DNA of 64,000 nt from Megamerina dolium (GCA_963854835.1 OY978530.1:32794695-32858694); one strand, 5' to 3'; numbered from the stretch's first letter, positions 1 through 15,856 are shown. The notes: a model not told the origin generated them from the letters alone. Made by a program: numbers and translations.

Positions 1-440
1 GTATTCCAGAACGCAGGAGTATTAATAATATGCTCTTTGGCGAAGTCAAGTCGGCGTTGTATATTCATTTTCGAAATGAATGGTTTCTTTCGGGCTACTC
101 GACCGTTCAAGTCATGATTGCGCAGCACACGTCGGACAGTTTCAGCACTGGATGATTTTCCTATTTCACGCTGAACCTCTGCAGCCAACTTCGGAGCGGA
201 TAACTTTGGATTTTTCTTAATTTTTCGTACAATATAACGCTCGTCTGATGCGTTGAAAATCTTATTAGGTGCTTCTCTGCCCTTGTTCTCCAACCGATTT
301 TCGCGAACGAAGCGTTGAATGATGTATTGGACAGTTGAGGCACTTAAATTTGTCATTTCAGCAATTTTTCGCACACTCTGACCTTTCCTAAAATGGTTAA
401 TTACCAGTTTACGCTGTTCCATCGTTGTACGACGACCCAT
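1..440 (-). CDS. Tc1 transposase, N-terminal part (partial)
   Basis: This is the N-terminal part (about 146 residues) of a DDE transposase that would cut and paste its own element. The start is the ATG at 440-438 (MGRRTTMEQRK), chosen because the same start opens the frame in the other two copies. The visible part holds the paired helix-turn-helix DNA-binding region: KSVRKIAEMTNLSASTVQYI near residues 21-40 and a second HTH near residues 75-115. The catalytic region lies outside the window. No stop or frameshift is visible. The other two copies carry a frameshift further downstream, so this copy may share it. Confidence 0.85.
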   Translation of the reverse strand, partial: MGRRTTMEQRKLVINHFRKGQSVRKIAEMTNLSASTVQYIIQRFVRENRLENKGREAPNKIFNASDERYIVRKIKKNPKLSAPKLAAEVQREIGKSSSAETVRRVLRNHDLNGRVARKKPFISKMNIQRRLDFAKEHIINTPAFWN

Positions 441-811
441 AACGCTAAATGTTTAATTTACAGCACTTTAACTATTTAAAATAATAATAATAAAAATTGT
501 TATAATAGTTAAAAAGGTCCAAAAACTCATACAATTCAAAAAAACTTTGTAACTGCGCGGCAGAATGAAACTTACTTACATTGAAGTTTGTGTACGAAAT
601 AAGATGTGAGCTGAAAATCAGCTGATCAATAGTTTTTCTCTCTTGCATGACAAAAAGAACAATTTTTGGGGTTCCCCGTTTTCTTATTAGGTTTACTAAA
701 CACATACACAGACATCTACATTCAAAACTTATCGATAAGTTTTTTAGTTTCGATGTTACAGCCATGTACATAAAAATATATACACTGTACGAAATAAGCT
801 GTGAGCCACTG
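1..811 (-). mobile_element. Tc1-family transposon copy 1, cut by window edge
   Basis: This is the 5' half of a Tc1-type DNA transposon on the minus strand. Its outer terminal repeat ends at 811 and is followed by TA (812-813), the usual Tc1/mariner target. It aligns base for base with the complete copy at 23097-24747, so 811 of 1651 bp lie in the window. It points away from copy 2 (1600-3250), and the two 5' ends face each other across about 790 bp of TA-rich DNA. Confidence 0.93.
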
Positions 812-813
812 TA

Positions 814-1153
814 TAAAAATTGAGAGGAATTATGTATATATACACGTGAATATATGTACCAAAATGCAATATATATGTATATGAAAATATATAAAGAAAT
901 GAAATTTGTGTATATATAAGTGAATATATATACCGAAGAAAATATATATGGGAATATATTAAAAAGAAGAAATATGTATATATATAAGTGAAAATATATA
1001 TGTGAATATATAGAAATGAGTATATGATATATATGGGAATATATAAAAATGTGTAAATAATATATGAGATTATATTAAAAAAAATATGTATATATATAAG
1101 TAAATATATATACGAAAAAGAAATATATATGAGGATATATAGAGCTGTGTATG

Positions 1154-1200
<47 letters not shown>

Positions 1201-1233
1201 GAATATATCAAAATATGTATATAATATATGTGA

Positions 1234-1321
<88 letters not shown>

Positions 1322-1599
1322 ATATGGGAATATGGGAATATATATAAATATAGTATATAAAAACGTTCTTATCTGTGGCCTTCTGTGTTGTGTCTTGGTG
1401 TTGATGCTGCTGCCCCAATGCTGTGTTATTTTTTTTTTTCCTTTTAAATTTTTATATATAAATATTAAAACGAAAATTATTGAAAATTAAAAAAAAAAAA
1501 TTTATTTGGACCGCTCTAACGCACACTTTATTTTGCCGCTTTTATATACACTTTTTTTGTTTTTTTTTATTGACTACACGAGATGAGTATATGTACATA
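814..1599. repeat. TA-rich low-complexity spacer with two (TA)n runs
   Basis: This stretch separates Tc1 copies 1 and 2. From 814 to about 1360 it is degenerate TATA/TATG repeat, with near-pure (TA)n at about 1157-1198 and 1233-1316. From about 1370 to 1599 it is T- and A-rich single-copy-looking DNA. The long Tyr-Ile frames here come only from the repeat. I see no gene. Confidence 0.9.
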
Positions 1600-1628
1600 C
1601 AGTGGCTCACAGCTTATTTCGTACAGTG
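1600..1628 (+). repeat. Tc1 copy 2 left outer terminal inverted repeat
   Basis: It begins CAGTGGCTCACAGC and pairs with 3222-3250. The core CTTATTTCGTAC is repeated at 1801-1821, within the element. Confidence 0.93.
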
Positions 1629-1800
1629 TATATATTTTTATGTAAATGGCTGTAACATCGAAACTAAAAAACTTATCGATAAGTTTTGAATGTAGATGTC
1701 TGTGTATGTGTTTAGTAAACCTAATAAGAAAACGGGGAACCCCAAAAATTGTTCTTTTTGTCATGCAAGAGAGAAAAACTATTGATCAGCTGATTTTCAG

Positions 1801-1821
1801 CTCACATCTTATTTCGTACAC
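1801..1821 (+). repeat. Tc1 copy 2 inner direct repeat (left)
   Basis: This is a second copy of the terminal-repeat core, CTTATTTCGTAC, about 200 bp inside the left end. It matches an inverted copy at 3028-3048. It is likely a second transposase-binding site, inferred from the IR/DR family layout. Confidence 0.75.
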
Positions 1822-1970
1822 AAACTTCAATGTAAGTAAGTTTCATTCTGCCGCGCAGTTACAAAGTTTTTTTGAATTGTATGAGTTTTTGGACCTTTTT
1901 AACTATTATAACAATTTTTATTATTCTTATTTTAAATAGTTAAAGTGCTGTAAATTAAACATTTAGCGTT

Positions 1971-2989
1971 ATGGGTCGTCGTACAACGATGGAACAGCGT
2001 AAACTGGTAATTAACCATTTTAGGAAAGGAAAGAGTGTGCGAAAAATTGCTGAAATGACAAATTTAAGTGCCTCAACTGTCCAATACATCATTCAACGCT
2101 TCATTCGCGAAAATCGGTTGGAGAACAAGGGCAGAGAAGCACCTAATAAGATTTTCAACGCATCAGACGAGCGTTATATTGTACGAAAAATTAAGAAAAA
2201 TCCAAAGTTATCCACTCCGAAGTTGGCTGCAGAGGTTCAGCGTGAAATAGGAAAATCATCCAGTGCTGAAACTGTCCGACGTGTGCTGCGCAATCATGAC
2301 TTGAACGGTCGAGTAGCCCGAAAGAAACCATTCATTTCAAAAATGAATATACAACGCCGACTTGACTACGCCAAAGAGCATATTATTAAGACTCCTGCGT
2401 TCTGGAATACCGTTATTTTCGCGGATGAGTCTAAGTTTAATATTTTTGGCTCGGACGGAATGTCATATGTTTGGCGTAAAGCGAATACCGAGCTAAACAA
2501 GGAGAACCTTAAGCCCACAGTGAAGCATGGTGGCGGTAGCGTGATGGTTTGGGCCTGTATGTCAGCAGCCGGAGTAGGTGAATTGGTTTTTATTGAGGGA
2601 ACAATGGACAAAATGAAGTACCTCGAGATTCTGAAAAACAATTTACTTCAAAGTGCAGACAAACTGGGTTTGCGGGAAGAATTTCGGTATTACCAAGATA
2701 ATGACCCAAAACATAAATCTGGGATTGTGCAATCTTGGCTTATTTGAACTGCTCACACTTGATGTCTCCACCACCACAGTCACCTGACATGAATGTGTTT
2801 GAAAATCTTTAGTCTATTTTGGACAATAAAATAAGAACACACAAGATTTCTAATAAGCAAGACCTAAAGAAGGTACTGATGGAGGAATGGAAAAAAATCA
2901 CACCAGACATCACTCAAAAATTGGTGGATTCAATGCCAAGTAGACTCCAGGCTGTCATTAACGCTAAGGGATGTCATACTAAATATTAA
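1971..2989 (+). pseudogene. Tc1 transposase with frameshift (copy 2)
   Basis: This is a DDE transposase of about 339 codons if the frames are read together. Residues 1-120 hold two helix-turn-helix DNA-binding segments. The first catalytic Asp is in FADESKF (about residue 152) and the second in YQDNDPKH (about 243). A one-base shift near 2740 ends the first frame after QSWLI. The remainder, with the third catalytic residue in SPDMNVFENL, continues in the -1 frame to 2989 and has its own extra stop just after ENL. The spacing fits DD34E/DD35E Tc1 enzymes. The frameshift sits at the same place in copy 3, so this copy was probably moved by an enzyme supplied in trans. Confidence 0.92.
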
Positions 2990-3221
2990 AATCAACTTAC
3001 TTTGTTTTTAGTTTGAACTTAAAGAGACTGTACGAAATAAGCTGTGACATGAATTTTCCTATTTTTTTCTTATTTTATTTTTTTATAGTGTCAAACACTA
3101 AAATTTTGAAAAAGTAAATTTTGGAAAATAAAAAACAAACCTTCCTTTCAAAAATGGCATTTATATTTTGTTCAAATTTTTGCTATATTAGGAATTACGA
3201 CTGCAGCAATTTTTAAACTGT

Positions 3222-3250
3222 CACTGTACGAAATAAGCTGGGAGCCACTG
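3222..3250 (-). repeat. Tc1 copy 2 right outer terminal inverted repeat
   Basis: This is the inverted partner of 1600-1628, followed by the TA target duplicate at 3251-3252. Confidence 0.93.
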
Positions 3251-3252
3251 TA

Positions 3253-4130
3253 TGTGTATTTGTTTTCTGTATTATGTATTATGTATTATGTTTTTTTTTT
3301 TTCTTTCGCTCATTCACATATACATATATGCCCTTGTGTAGAATATGGCTTGTGTATTGTTTTAATTTGCACGGTATATTTCTGTTGTTTTTCGTTTATG
3401 TTATGTTTTCTTCATATATTTATATTTAACTTTTTCTTCAATATATTGTTATGTTCTTCTTCCGTTTTGGTGCATTATATTTAAACACTTCACGTGGTAA
3501 GTATATGACTATGCTAATATAATTGCTTTCCCCTTGTGGTATTAGATTTACACACAATTTACACAATTTATTTTAGACGAAATTGGTACAGCAAAAAGAA
3601 ATTGGTTTGGGCCAATCTAATGCACAATTAATTTGCCGCTTGTTTGTATACTGTTTTTGTTTTCTTTATTTTACCACTAGTGCTTAAATTATTTTAATTA
3701 TGGCACTGTATTGAACTTTATGGGTATATAAACATTGCTTTTATATTCAAGCACTTTGTTTCTCACCTCATTTCTTTTCTATGGAAGCCGATTCTTGGTT
3801 TTAGCTCTAAGGACCAATGGGACAGACCATATGGCTGGTCGAAAGGGATTTAGACAATCTGTCATATTTCCCTGACGCCTTTTCTCACTCTTACCAAAGT
3901 AAAAATCTCGAATCCCGGCTTGAACTCCCTCACTGGTGATGCTGATCTACTTGAATGCGAATTGAGTTCAAAATCCCAATATTTTATAGTTAAATTTAAG
4001 CATTTTTAAGATTAACTTTAAGTATATGAAATACCATATTTTTATTTGTATTTACTTTTTATTTAATTTTTTTTTTTTCTCATTCCCTCCGTCTCGGGTG
4101 GAGATTCCGCCTCTTTTGCAGTATTCCTGC
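3253..4130. other. AT-rich stretch without a recognisable gene
   Basis: No frame resembles a known protein. A weak direct repeat links about 3595-3670 with about 1490-1570 on the other side of Tc1 copy 2 (shared TGCCGCTT and TTTTTGTTTT blocks). The right end leads into a purine tract at 4131-4143. This stretch could be the decayed 3' interior of an LTR element, but nothing coding supports that. Confidence 0.5.
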
Positions 4131-4700
4131 AAGGGGGGCGGAATGTCTACGCCAGAAGACGTGTGTCGCGCACTGCCCCGTATAAAATTTTGCATGGGCT
4201 AGCAACCCTACTTTAATTCTATATCGTCTGGCTATTTTTCACTCTCCCTCCTTTTCTCTCTTTCGCTCTCCCGATCTTTTCTTTTCACTGCTTTTTTATT
4301 TTACTATTATTGTTGATATAAACTCCCTATCAAAAAGAAGTACGCGTTTTCTGAAAATATTAAATTAAAATTTATAAACAAAACAAAAAATATAAACCAG
4401 ATTTCTCGAGCAGTGCGCGATATATTTCCCATCTCGATACCCGATGTACATTTAAGTTTAACTTTAGTAAATAATAATAAAAAATAAAGTGCAGAGTATT
4501 TAATTTATATAGAAGTGGGAAAGAAGTGTGTGTTTTCATCACAATAACAACTACATCACCGTCATCAACACCTCTGCCGCCACCACGATTTGTAGGCGCG
4601 TGCAGCACATCGCAGCAAGCCCACCGGCACTCCCGCTCGCTCCCCGCTGAACAGCTTCTTTTCAGTAAGAATTAAATCATCGTGTGTGCGGCATCATAAG
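4131..4700 (+). repeat. candidate orphan LTR with polypurine tract
   Basis: A purine-rich tract, AAGGGGGGCGGAA (4131-4143), is directly followed by TGTCTACG at 4144, the arrangement seen where a polypurine tract meets a 3' LTR. A TATA box (TATAAAAT, 4181-4188) and an AATAAA signal near 4493 lie at LTR-like distances. The right end is not determined. No second copy or coding region is in the window, so this is a candidate only; a cellular promoter is the main alternative. Confidence 0.35.
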
Positions 4701-5360
4701 TAGTCGTTTATTTCTGATACATATATAATTAATGTTCAAAATTTGAAAATCCTTCGCAGTTGTCAACATAATAAACATGTACGTAATAACATGTATGTAC
4801 GCAATACCCGTAAAGCAATGTTGCATTATTTAGAAACATTTTTTCTCACATTTTCTTTTTCTCTATAAAATATTGCGTATGACAACACTGGTGAAATTTG
4901 TTTGATTGGTGTCGAGAACAGGAATCAGAACTCATTGACATTCATATGTTCATTCGTGGAGTTCAGTTTTCATTTTGTATTAAAACTAACAACAATTTTT
5001 TGTTGGCGTTCAAATGATTGGTAATATATCGGTATAAATATCAAAGAAAATTATTAAGTAAAACAATATTGGTGGTTTGAATAGATGATTTCAGTTTTTG
5101 ATTGCTCTGATATATTTGTTGCTGTTGTTGTTGTTAGAAACACAAAATAAGAAATGCTCTCCAAAATAAACTATAAAGTAAATACTAGTAAAACCTCGTT
5201 ACCACCCAACAATATAAATGGCTAAAATCTTCAGCAACCAAAAAATTGGACCGGATAATAAATGTTTATTACGAGTTTTCTATTGTAATCAGCAACGAAA
5301 TTTTTCCTTCCAGCAATAAAAACATGGTCTTGAATCACAGCATAATTGATATTTATGTTT
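4701..5360. other. AT-rich stretch without a recognisable gene
   Basis: I see no coding region, terminal repeat or microsatellite of note. The stretch ends where homology to the RTE-like element begins at about 5361 (TCCGATAACGG). Confidence 0.6.
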
Positions 5361-9514
<4,154 letters not shown>

Positions 9515-9517
<3 letters not shown>

Positions 9518-11222
9518 AACTGAGTGGTCAAAGTATAACCAGAGATGAAGTGTTAAAAGCAATAACTAATGCAAAAAGTAAAAAATCTGTAGGACCAGAA
9601 TTTTTACTTTTTTTTAAACTCATAGATTACGAAAACATAGATATACTGACAAATTTATTTAATAAAATTTATGATACAGGCATATATCCAAAGGAATGGT
9701 TGCAATCAAGTTTTATACCATTACCAAAAAAAGCTAAGGTACGTAAATGCGATGATTACCGGCTAATTAGTCTGATGAGCCACGGATTAAAAATATTTCT
9801 AAAAATACTTAAGGCCCGCCTATTCCTGAAATGCGAAGAAGTAATGGGCCGTACGCAATTTAGTTTCAAACAAGCTATGGGAACACGCGAAGCCCTGTTC
9901 AGCCTACAAGTACTCATTCAAAACTGCAAAGATGTGCAAAAAGATGTGTATGTATGCTTCATTGATTACGAAAAAGCCTTCGATAAAGTTCTTCATGAAA
10001 AGCTGATCAAGATTCTCAAAAATATTGATATAGATGAAAAAGAGATAAGATGTATTACCAATCTATATTGGAATCAAACCGCTCACTTAAAATTAGAAGA
10101 AAATGTGACATAGGATATAAAAATCAAAAAAGGTGTTCGGCAAGGATGTATTTTGTCTCCAATGCTGTTCAACATATACTCAGAGTATATATTTGAAGAA
10201 GCTATAGCATCTTGCAACAAGAGAATCAAAGTAAACGGTCAGATGATAAATAACATAAGATTTGCCGACGACACTACAATAATAGCTGACAATATAGACG
10301 ATCTTCAACAACTTGTAAAATCGATAAGTGAAAAAAGTCGGCAATACGGACTAAGCATCAACAAACAAAAAACTAAATTCATGATTATATCTAAAACTCA
10401 GACTAATAATATAGAATTATGTATAGATGACCAGACAATCGAAAGAGTATCAAGCTTCAAATACTTGGGTTGTTGGCTAACCGACAATTGGCAAAATGAC
10501 AAAGAAATCCGTTGTCGTATAGAAGCAACTAGAACAGCATTCTACAAATACAGAAAAGTTCTATGCAACCGAAGTTTGAGCATAAAACTACGAATGCGAT
10601 ACCTAAAGTGTTATGTTTGGTCTGTGTTGTTATATGGTGTTGAAGCGTGGACCTTAAAACTTACATTGATGCACAAACTGGAAGCTTTTGAAATGTGGTG
10701 CTATCGTCGTATGCTAAAAATTTCATGGACAGATAAAATCAGCAACAATGAAGTATTACGAACACTCAAAAAAGAAAGAGAATTGCTACAAACGATAAAA
10801 CGTAGAAAAACGGCATACTTTGGACACATAATGCGAGGACCAAAGTATGAACTATTACAACTGATAGTGGAAGGAAAAATAGAAATCAAAAGAGGAATAG
10901 GACGAAAGCAAAAATCATGGTTAAGAAATATTAGAGAATGGACAGGATTAACAACAATTGGACAACTGGTAGAAGCCACGCGAAACAGACAAGAATATCA
11001 AAGTATAGTACTAAGCCTAAACTAGATCAAAAATGAAATACAAATATGTGCAATGTAACTAAGTATCATATATGTAACAATAATTTATGTTTTCCTATGT
11101 TAAATGTTTAATGTCTCTGAGTAATGTGTATAAACAATATTAATATTATAGAACTGTAAAATATTCGAATTGTGATCGCAAACATTCTGTAACAGAATAT
11201 GCAAATAAAGAAGAAGAAGATA
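9515..11222 (+). mobile_element. RTE-like non-LTR retrotransposon, family 3 copy F, 5'-truncated
   Basis: The sequence starts at the (TA)n edge, just before the RT domain, and ends near 11222 after an AAGAAGAAG tail. Copy G (47313-49262) is a more decayed member. Apart from one stop the RT frame is open for about 490 codons, so this is one of the better-preserved non-LTR copies here. Confidence 0.82.
9550..11025 (+). pseudogene. RTE-like reverse transcriptase, one in-frame stop
   Basis: A single reading frame runs from 9550 to 11025 with one TAG at 10111-10113. Motifs in order are PKEWLQSSFIPLPKKA, YRLISLMSH, CFIDYEKAFDK (first catalytic Asp), VRQGCILSPMLFN, RFADDTTIIAD (catalytic ADD), FKYLGCWLTD, and a C-terminal region with VEAWTLK and FGHIMRGPKY. 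The N-terminal endonuclease is missing because of 5' truncation. The single stop lies between the first catalytic Asp and the QG motif, so it would remove the active site if not read through. Confidence 0.88.
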
Positions 11223-11252
11223 AACATATATATATGTATATATATATATATG

Positions 11253-11980
11253 GTGTACAAGCTTAAATGCGCTGTTTTCGGTAAAAAAACAACACATTTT
11301 TTTCATAGAAAGCCAAAAATTAATTTATTCCAAGCATTTGCCCTCACTAGCTATACATTTTTGTCATCTCTCGGGCAATTTGTGTATACTATGCCAAAAG
11401 AATTCCTCATTTTTTGATGCAAACCATTCGTCAAGCCATTTTCCAACGTCTTCATAATACGAATCGAAGTACTCTTCGGCGAGCGCATGACCCATCGAAT
11501 ATATATACATATATATAGTCAGCAGGGGCCAGGTCTGGTGAATAAGCGGGATAAGGTAGCACCTCCCAATTGAGTGTGTCCAAGTAGTTTTGGACCAGTT
11601 TTGACGTGTGCGATGGGGCGTTGTCGTGGAGAAAAATCAGCTTCTGGTGTCTTTGTGCATAACCAGGACTTTTTTCACCCAAAGCACGACGCAATTTCAC
11701 TAGTTGTTGATGGTAGCGGTGAGCATTACCAGTTTCACCAGGTTTCAACAGCTCGTAGTGGATGACACCCTGCTGATCCCACCAAACGTACAGCATCGTC
11801 TTGCGTCCAAAGACATTTGGTGTTGGAGAGACGTTGCTAGTTGGCCGGGATCGACCTACGATTTTTTTAGTTTAGGATTCCCAAAGTATATTCACTTTTC
11901 ATCGCAAGTCACCACAAGATGCAGGAACGACTTTCTTTTTTGTCTAGCAAGCAAGATTTCGCATGTGTTTTGGCGTTTAT

Positions 11981-11985
<5 letters not shown>
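11253..11985 (-). pseudogene. mariner transposase remnant M1 (mellifera-like)
   Basis: This is a minus-strand mariner fragment. From right to left it holds the first catalytic region (VVTCDEK, about 11890-11915), FLHDNAPSHTSK with the second Asp (about 11625), and YPAYSPDLAPADY with the third (about 11530). The frame ends at the TAA near 11325. Codons just after APADY, where relatives have a conserved HLF segment, are replaced by a short TATACATA run (about 11500-11518). The 5' part is lost at the (TA)n array. Assignment to the mellifera subfamily rests on motif resemblance only. Confidence 0.85.
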
Positions 11986-12256
<271 letters not shown>

Positions 12257-12637
12257 AGGCTATAAGGTGGCTGGGATCAGAATTATAGTCCGCTCTTTTC
12301 CAAGTACGTTTTAATGGGTTGCGCAACAAGTGGTCGAGTGTTGTTGAGTTGACCCCTAATTAACACCGGTTCCGGCAGTTTTGGGTTCAATGCTTGCTTC
12401 AATCAATGGTTTCACCCACTATATACAAAGCACCACCTTCGAACTAGGGATTTTCGACTTTAGAACCGATTTGGGCAGGTCTCACATATGACTTCTTGTG
12501 CATAAGGTTGTCATAATAGATTCATATTCGTCGCTAGTAAGGATACGATGCAAAAGAGACTTCCATTTGTAACTTTGAAGCATCATTTCAGAGATGCGTA
12601 ATCGTCTTTCAATGTCTCTTGGTTTCTGTGCATTCCT
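12257..12637 (-). pseudogene. degenerate mariner remnant M2
   Basis: The minus-strand translation in several frames gives mariner pieces: DIERRLRISEMML, SLLHRILTSDE (first catalytic region) and a short SSKVVLCI segment, followed by frames with many stops. It resembles the middle of a mellifera-like mariner transposase. It abuts the 3' tail of RTE copy B. Confidence 0.6.
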
Positions 12638-14774
12638 ATTACTTATTCATTTATGTGGCCATTACAACCGAAAATCGATTTCGGCCGAATCTAGCATTCT
12701 TCGCCAGCCAGCACTTTCCTTCACTAGTTGACGCCAGTTAGAAATTCCAAGAGCTGACAAGTTCTCCAATACTTGATTTTTTCACCGAAGGGTAAGTCTT
12801 CCTCTTCTGCGTCGTCCACCACCGGATTCCTAATATACACCTTCTTCGCCGGAGCGTATTTTTCTATTCGCTCGACATAACCTAGCCAGCGCTTTATTAT
12901 ATCGGTGTCGGCATACAGCTCAGACAGTTCATGATTGTACCTTATTCCATTCTCGCCACCAACGCAAATAGGTCCAAAGATCTTGCGTAGGACTTTTCTC
13001 TCGAAAACTCCAAGCATTCGCTCATCTGAGGTGGAAATTGTCCAGGCTTCAGCGCCATATGTTAGGACAGGCGAGACTTGTAGAGTGTAGTTTTCGTTCT
13101 TCGAGAGAAGCCCGACTTCTCAATTGCTTACTTAGCCCAAAGTAGCACCTGTTTGCAAGAGTGATCCTTCGCAATATCTCCAGGCTGACGTCATTACTAC
13201 TGTTAATGGTGGTTCCAAGATAGACAAAGTCCCTTACTACTTCAAAAGCGTAGTTGTCAACAGTGAAGTGCTGCTCAAGACGCCGGGACTCTTTGTTTGT
13301 TGACACTAGATACTTCGTCTTGCCCACGTTCACCGTAAGACCCATCCGACGCCACTATCTTTCCAACTCTGAGAAAGCTGCACTGACTGTTCGCGTGTTC
13401 ATGCCGATTATGTCAATATCGTCGGCATACGCTAACAGCATGACACTTTTGTTGAAGATAGTTTCATTAAGTTGTAGATCAGCAGCTCGTATTATTTTCT
13501 CCATAATAAGATTGAAGAAATCGCACGATAACGAATCACCTTGTCTGAAACCCCGTTCGGTATTAAACGGTGCTGAGAGGTCCTTCCCAATTTTCACTGC
13601 ACAACGGGAGTTATGCAGTGTCATTCTACAAAATCGAATGAGCTTTGCAGGAATACCGAACTCAGACATTGTTGCGTAGAGGTAATCCCTTTCCGTACTG
13701 TCGAAAGCGGCTTTATAATCAACAAATAGGTGGTGTGTGTCGATCTGTTTTTCTTGGGTCTTCTCCAGGATTTGGCGCAGTGTGAAAATTTGGTCGATGA
13801 TAGATTTACCAGGTCTGAAGCCGCACTTATAAGGTCCAATCAGGTTGTTGTGCATGGGCTTCAATCTTTCACACAAAATGCTTGATAGGACCTTGTATGC
13901 GATGCTCAGGAGACTTATTTCACGGTAGTTGGCGCAAATTGTGGGGTCTCCTTTTTTATGTACAGGACAGAGAACACTGAGGCTCCAATCATCAGGCATG
14001 CTTTCATCCGACCATATTCTGCTTATGAGCTGGTGCATGCGGGTGAGCAGCTCATCGCCTCCGGTCTTAGACAACTCGGCAGGCAAGCCATCAGCACCTG
14101 CAGCTTTGTTGTTCATCAGCCTTAAAATGGCCTTGTCGATGTCGAAGTCGATGTTTTCACCACGGATTGATTTCACGTCCATTACACTGGAACCATGCCT
14201 TCCGTCAATCACCACATGATCAATTTGGTTTCTTGTTCGTTGATCTGGAGATAGCCATGTCGCTATGTAGATGTCGAGATGTTGGAATCTGGTACCACCA
14301 ATTACCATTTTTCGTGCTGCGGCGAAGTCGATCAGCCTCATTCCGTTATCGGAGGTGTTCTGGTGGAAGCTGAATTTTCCGACAGTTGGACCAAAGGTAA
14401 CTCCCTTGCCCACCCAGGCATTAAAGTCGCAAAGCACGATTTTGATATCGTGGCGGGGGCAGCGGTCGTAAGCTTCTTCGAGGCGCTGAAAGAAGCTCTC
14501 CTTGGTCACATTGTCTTTCTCATCCTTCGGAGCGTGGGCACATATAAGGCTGATGTTGAAGAATTTTGCCTTGATGCGGATTGCGGCCAGCCACTTGTTC
14601 ACATGCGTGAAATGTGAGACAAGATGTCGTAGTCTCTTGCTGACCAAAAATCCACATCCTAATTCGTGCCTTTCAGCATGGCAACTGTAGTAACTGTCAC
14701 AGGACGCTCATTTGGAGCAGCCCTGTCCCGTCCATCGCATTTCCTGGAGAGCGGTGATGTCAGCTCTGTATTTT
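12638..14774 (-). mobile_element. RTE-like retrotransposon, family 1 copy B, 5'-truncated
   Basis: This minus-strand copy carries most of the endonuclease and RT. Its 3' end (GGCCACATAA, complement at about 12652-12661) lies next to mariner M2. Its 5' truncation at about 14774, just upstream of the [11 protein letters not shown] motif, abuts a (TA)n array. It is the best-preserved copy of family 1 in the window. Confidence 0.87.
12724..14774 (-). pseudogene. RTE-like endonuclease/RT remnant (copy B)
   Basis: The frame begins at the truncated N-terminus (about 14770) with [11 protein letters not shown], which contains the catalytic Glu of the endonuclease. 14647-13355 gives a 430-codon frame: FNISLICAHAP, VLCDFNAWVG, NQIDHVVIDG, then RT with FVDYKAAFDS (first catalytic Asp), FRQGDSLS and LAYADDIDIIG. 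The endonuclease C-terminus is fused directly to the pre-RT linker at GENIDFDIDKAILRL, so about 200 codons are missing relative to copy A. The RT tail continues at 13345-13049 and 13017-12724 in other frames. Confidence 0.87.
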
Positions 14775-14791
14775 ATATATACAATATATAC

Positions 14792-14849
<58 letters not shown>

Positions 14850-14852
14850 ATA

Positions 14853-14923
<71 letters not shown>
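14775..14923. repeat. (TA)n microsatellite
   Basis: A TA repeat with a few TG interruptions lies between the 5' truncation of RTE copy B and a solo LTR whose ATAT target lies in the array. Confidence 0.95.
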
Positions 14924-14927
<4 letters not shown>

Positions 14928-15361
14928 ACGTTTTTATTCTGTGAGCGGTTAACTCTATTTGAATTACCTTGTTCGATCACTGGATTCTGTTAATAATAAC
15001 TGCAACACTTATTTTATACAACTATATACAGCAACAATTTATTTAATAATCTCTATTTACAATCAACTCTGCTTACTATCAACTATTTACAATAACACTT
15101 AAATGTACTTGCAACTTTTGCCTCTGTATCGATGTTTCCGCAATCACGTTCTTGATCAAATTGATTGTCACTTCTCAACACTGGCTCTATTTATACTCTG
15201 TTGGCAACACCCCAGAATCTTCCTTCATCGAGATTCTTCTCTTCCTTTCTCTTTGGCTCGTTCTGGTTATCGCTTATTTCTTTTTGTTGACATTCGTTTC
15301 GATGCTGCCAATAGTGTCAGTCACAATAGTGATGACTAACCAACTATCGATACTCGTTACA
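14924..15361 (-). repeat. solo LTR 1 of gypsy family G1
   Basis: This 438-bp sequence, inverted, matches the 437-bp LTRs at 17480-17916 and 21823-22259. On the minus strand it runs TGTAACG...CGTAACA. ATAT flanks both sides, matching the flanks of the full element. No internal sequence is attached, so it is a solo LTR left by LTR-LTR recombination. Confidence 0.92.
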
Positions 15362-15419
15362 ATATAATATACATAAATATATATTTATATATTGTAGTAG
15401 AATATAAGCAGTAGAATAT

Positions 15420-15856
15420 TGTTACGTTTTTATTCTGTGAGCGTTTAATTCTATTTGAATTACCTTGTTCGATCACTGGATTCTGTTAATAATAACTGCA
15501 ACACTTATTTTATACAACTATATAGAGCAACAATTTATTTAATAAACTCTATTTACAATCAACTCTGTTTATATTCAATTATTTACAATATCACTTTAAT
15601 GTACTAGCAACTTTTGCCTCTGTATAGATGTTTGCGCAGTCACGTTCGGAATTCGATTGATTTTCACTTCTCAACACTGGCTCTATTTATACTCTGATGG
15701 CAACACCCCAGAATCTTCCTTTATCGAGATTCTTCTCTTTCTTTCTCGTTGGCTTGTTCTGATTATTGCTTATTTTTTTTGCTGACATTCGTTTCGATGC
15801 TGCCAATAGTGTCAGTCACAATAGTGATGAGTAACCAACTATCGATACTCGTTACA
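15420..15856 (-). repeat. solo LTR 2 of gypsy family G1
   Basis: This second inverted solo LTR is 437 bp and again flanked by ATAT. The 58 bp between it and solo LTR 1 (15362-15419) is AT-rich and shows no primer site or coding sequence. Two independent insertions are therefore more likely than one internally deleted element. Confidence 0.92.

Larger units (their letters stand above)
1600..3250 (+). mobile_element. Tc1-family transposon copy 2, full length (1651 bp)
   Basis: This is a complete Tc1-type element with TA on both sides (1598-1599 and 3251-3252). Its outer inverted repeats are about 29 bp (1600-1628 and 3222-3250) with one mismatch. A second copy of the repeat core lies inside each end (1801-1821 and 3028-3048), giving the IR/DR layout known from several fly and fish Tc1 elements, in which each end has two transposase-binding sites. 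It has exactly the same length as copy 3 (23097-24747). Confidence 0.95.

Noticed and set aside
472..771. Frame upstream of Tc1 transposase in copies 1, 2 and 3
   Set aside because: It overlaps the terminal region (5' UTR and inner repeat) and has no homolog that I recognise; it is conserved only because the copies are near-identical.
756..1418. Long Tyr-Ile reading frames
   Set aside because: They are translations of (TA)n repeats; the same happens at 7694-8080, 9209-9562, 11892-12314, 14666-14993 and 39518-39801.
2366..2641. Minus-strand frame opposite the Tc1 transposase
   Set aside because: It is a shadow of the transposase frame in the opposite strand; the same shadow occurs at 23706-24053.
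4903..4930. A primer-binding site (TTGGTGTCGAGAACAGG)
   Set aside because: No LTR end with CA precedes it and no coding region follows; likely chance similarity.
15362..15419. An internally deleted LTR element between the two solo LTRs
   Set aside because: The 58-bp gap has no primer site or purine tract, and each LTR has its own ATAT flanks.
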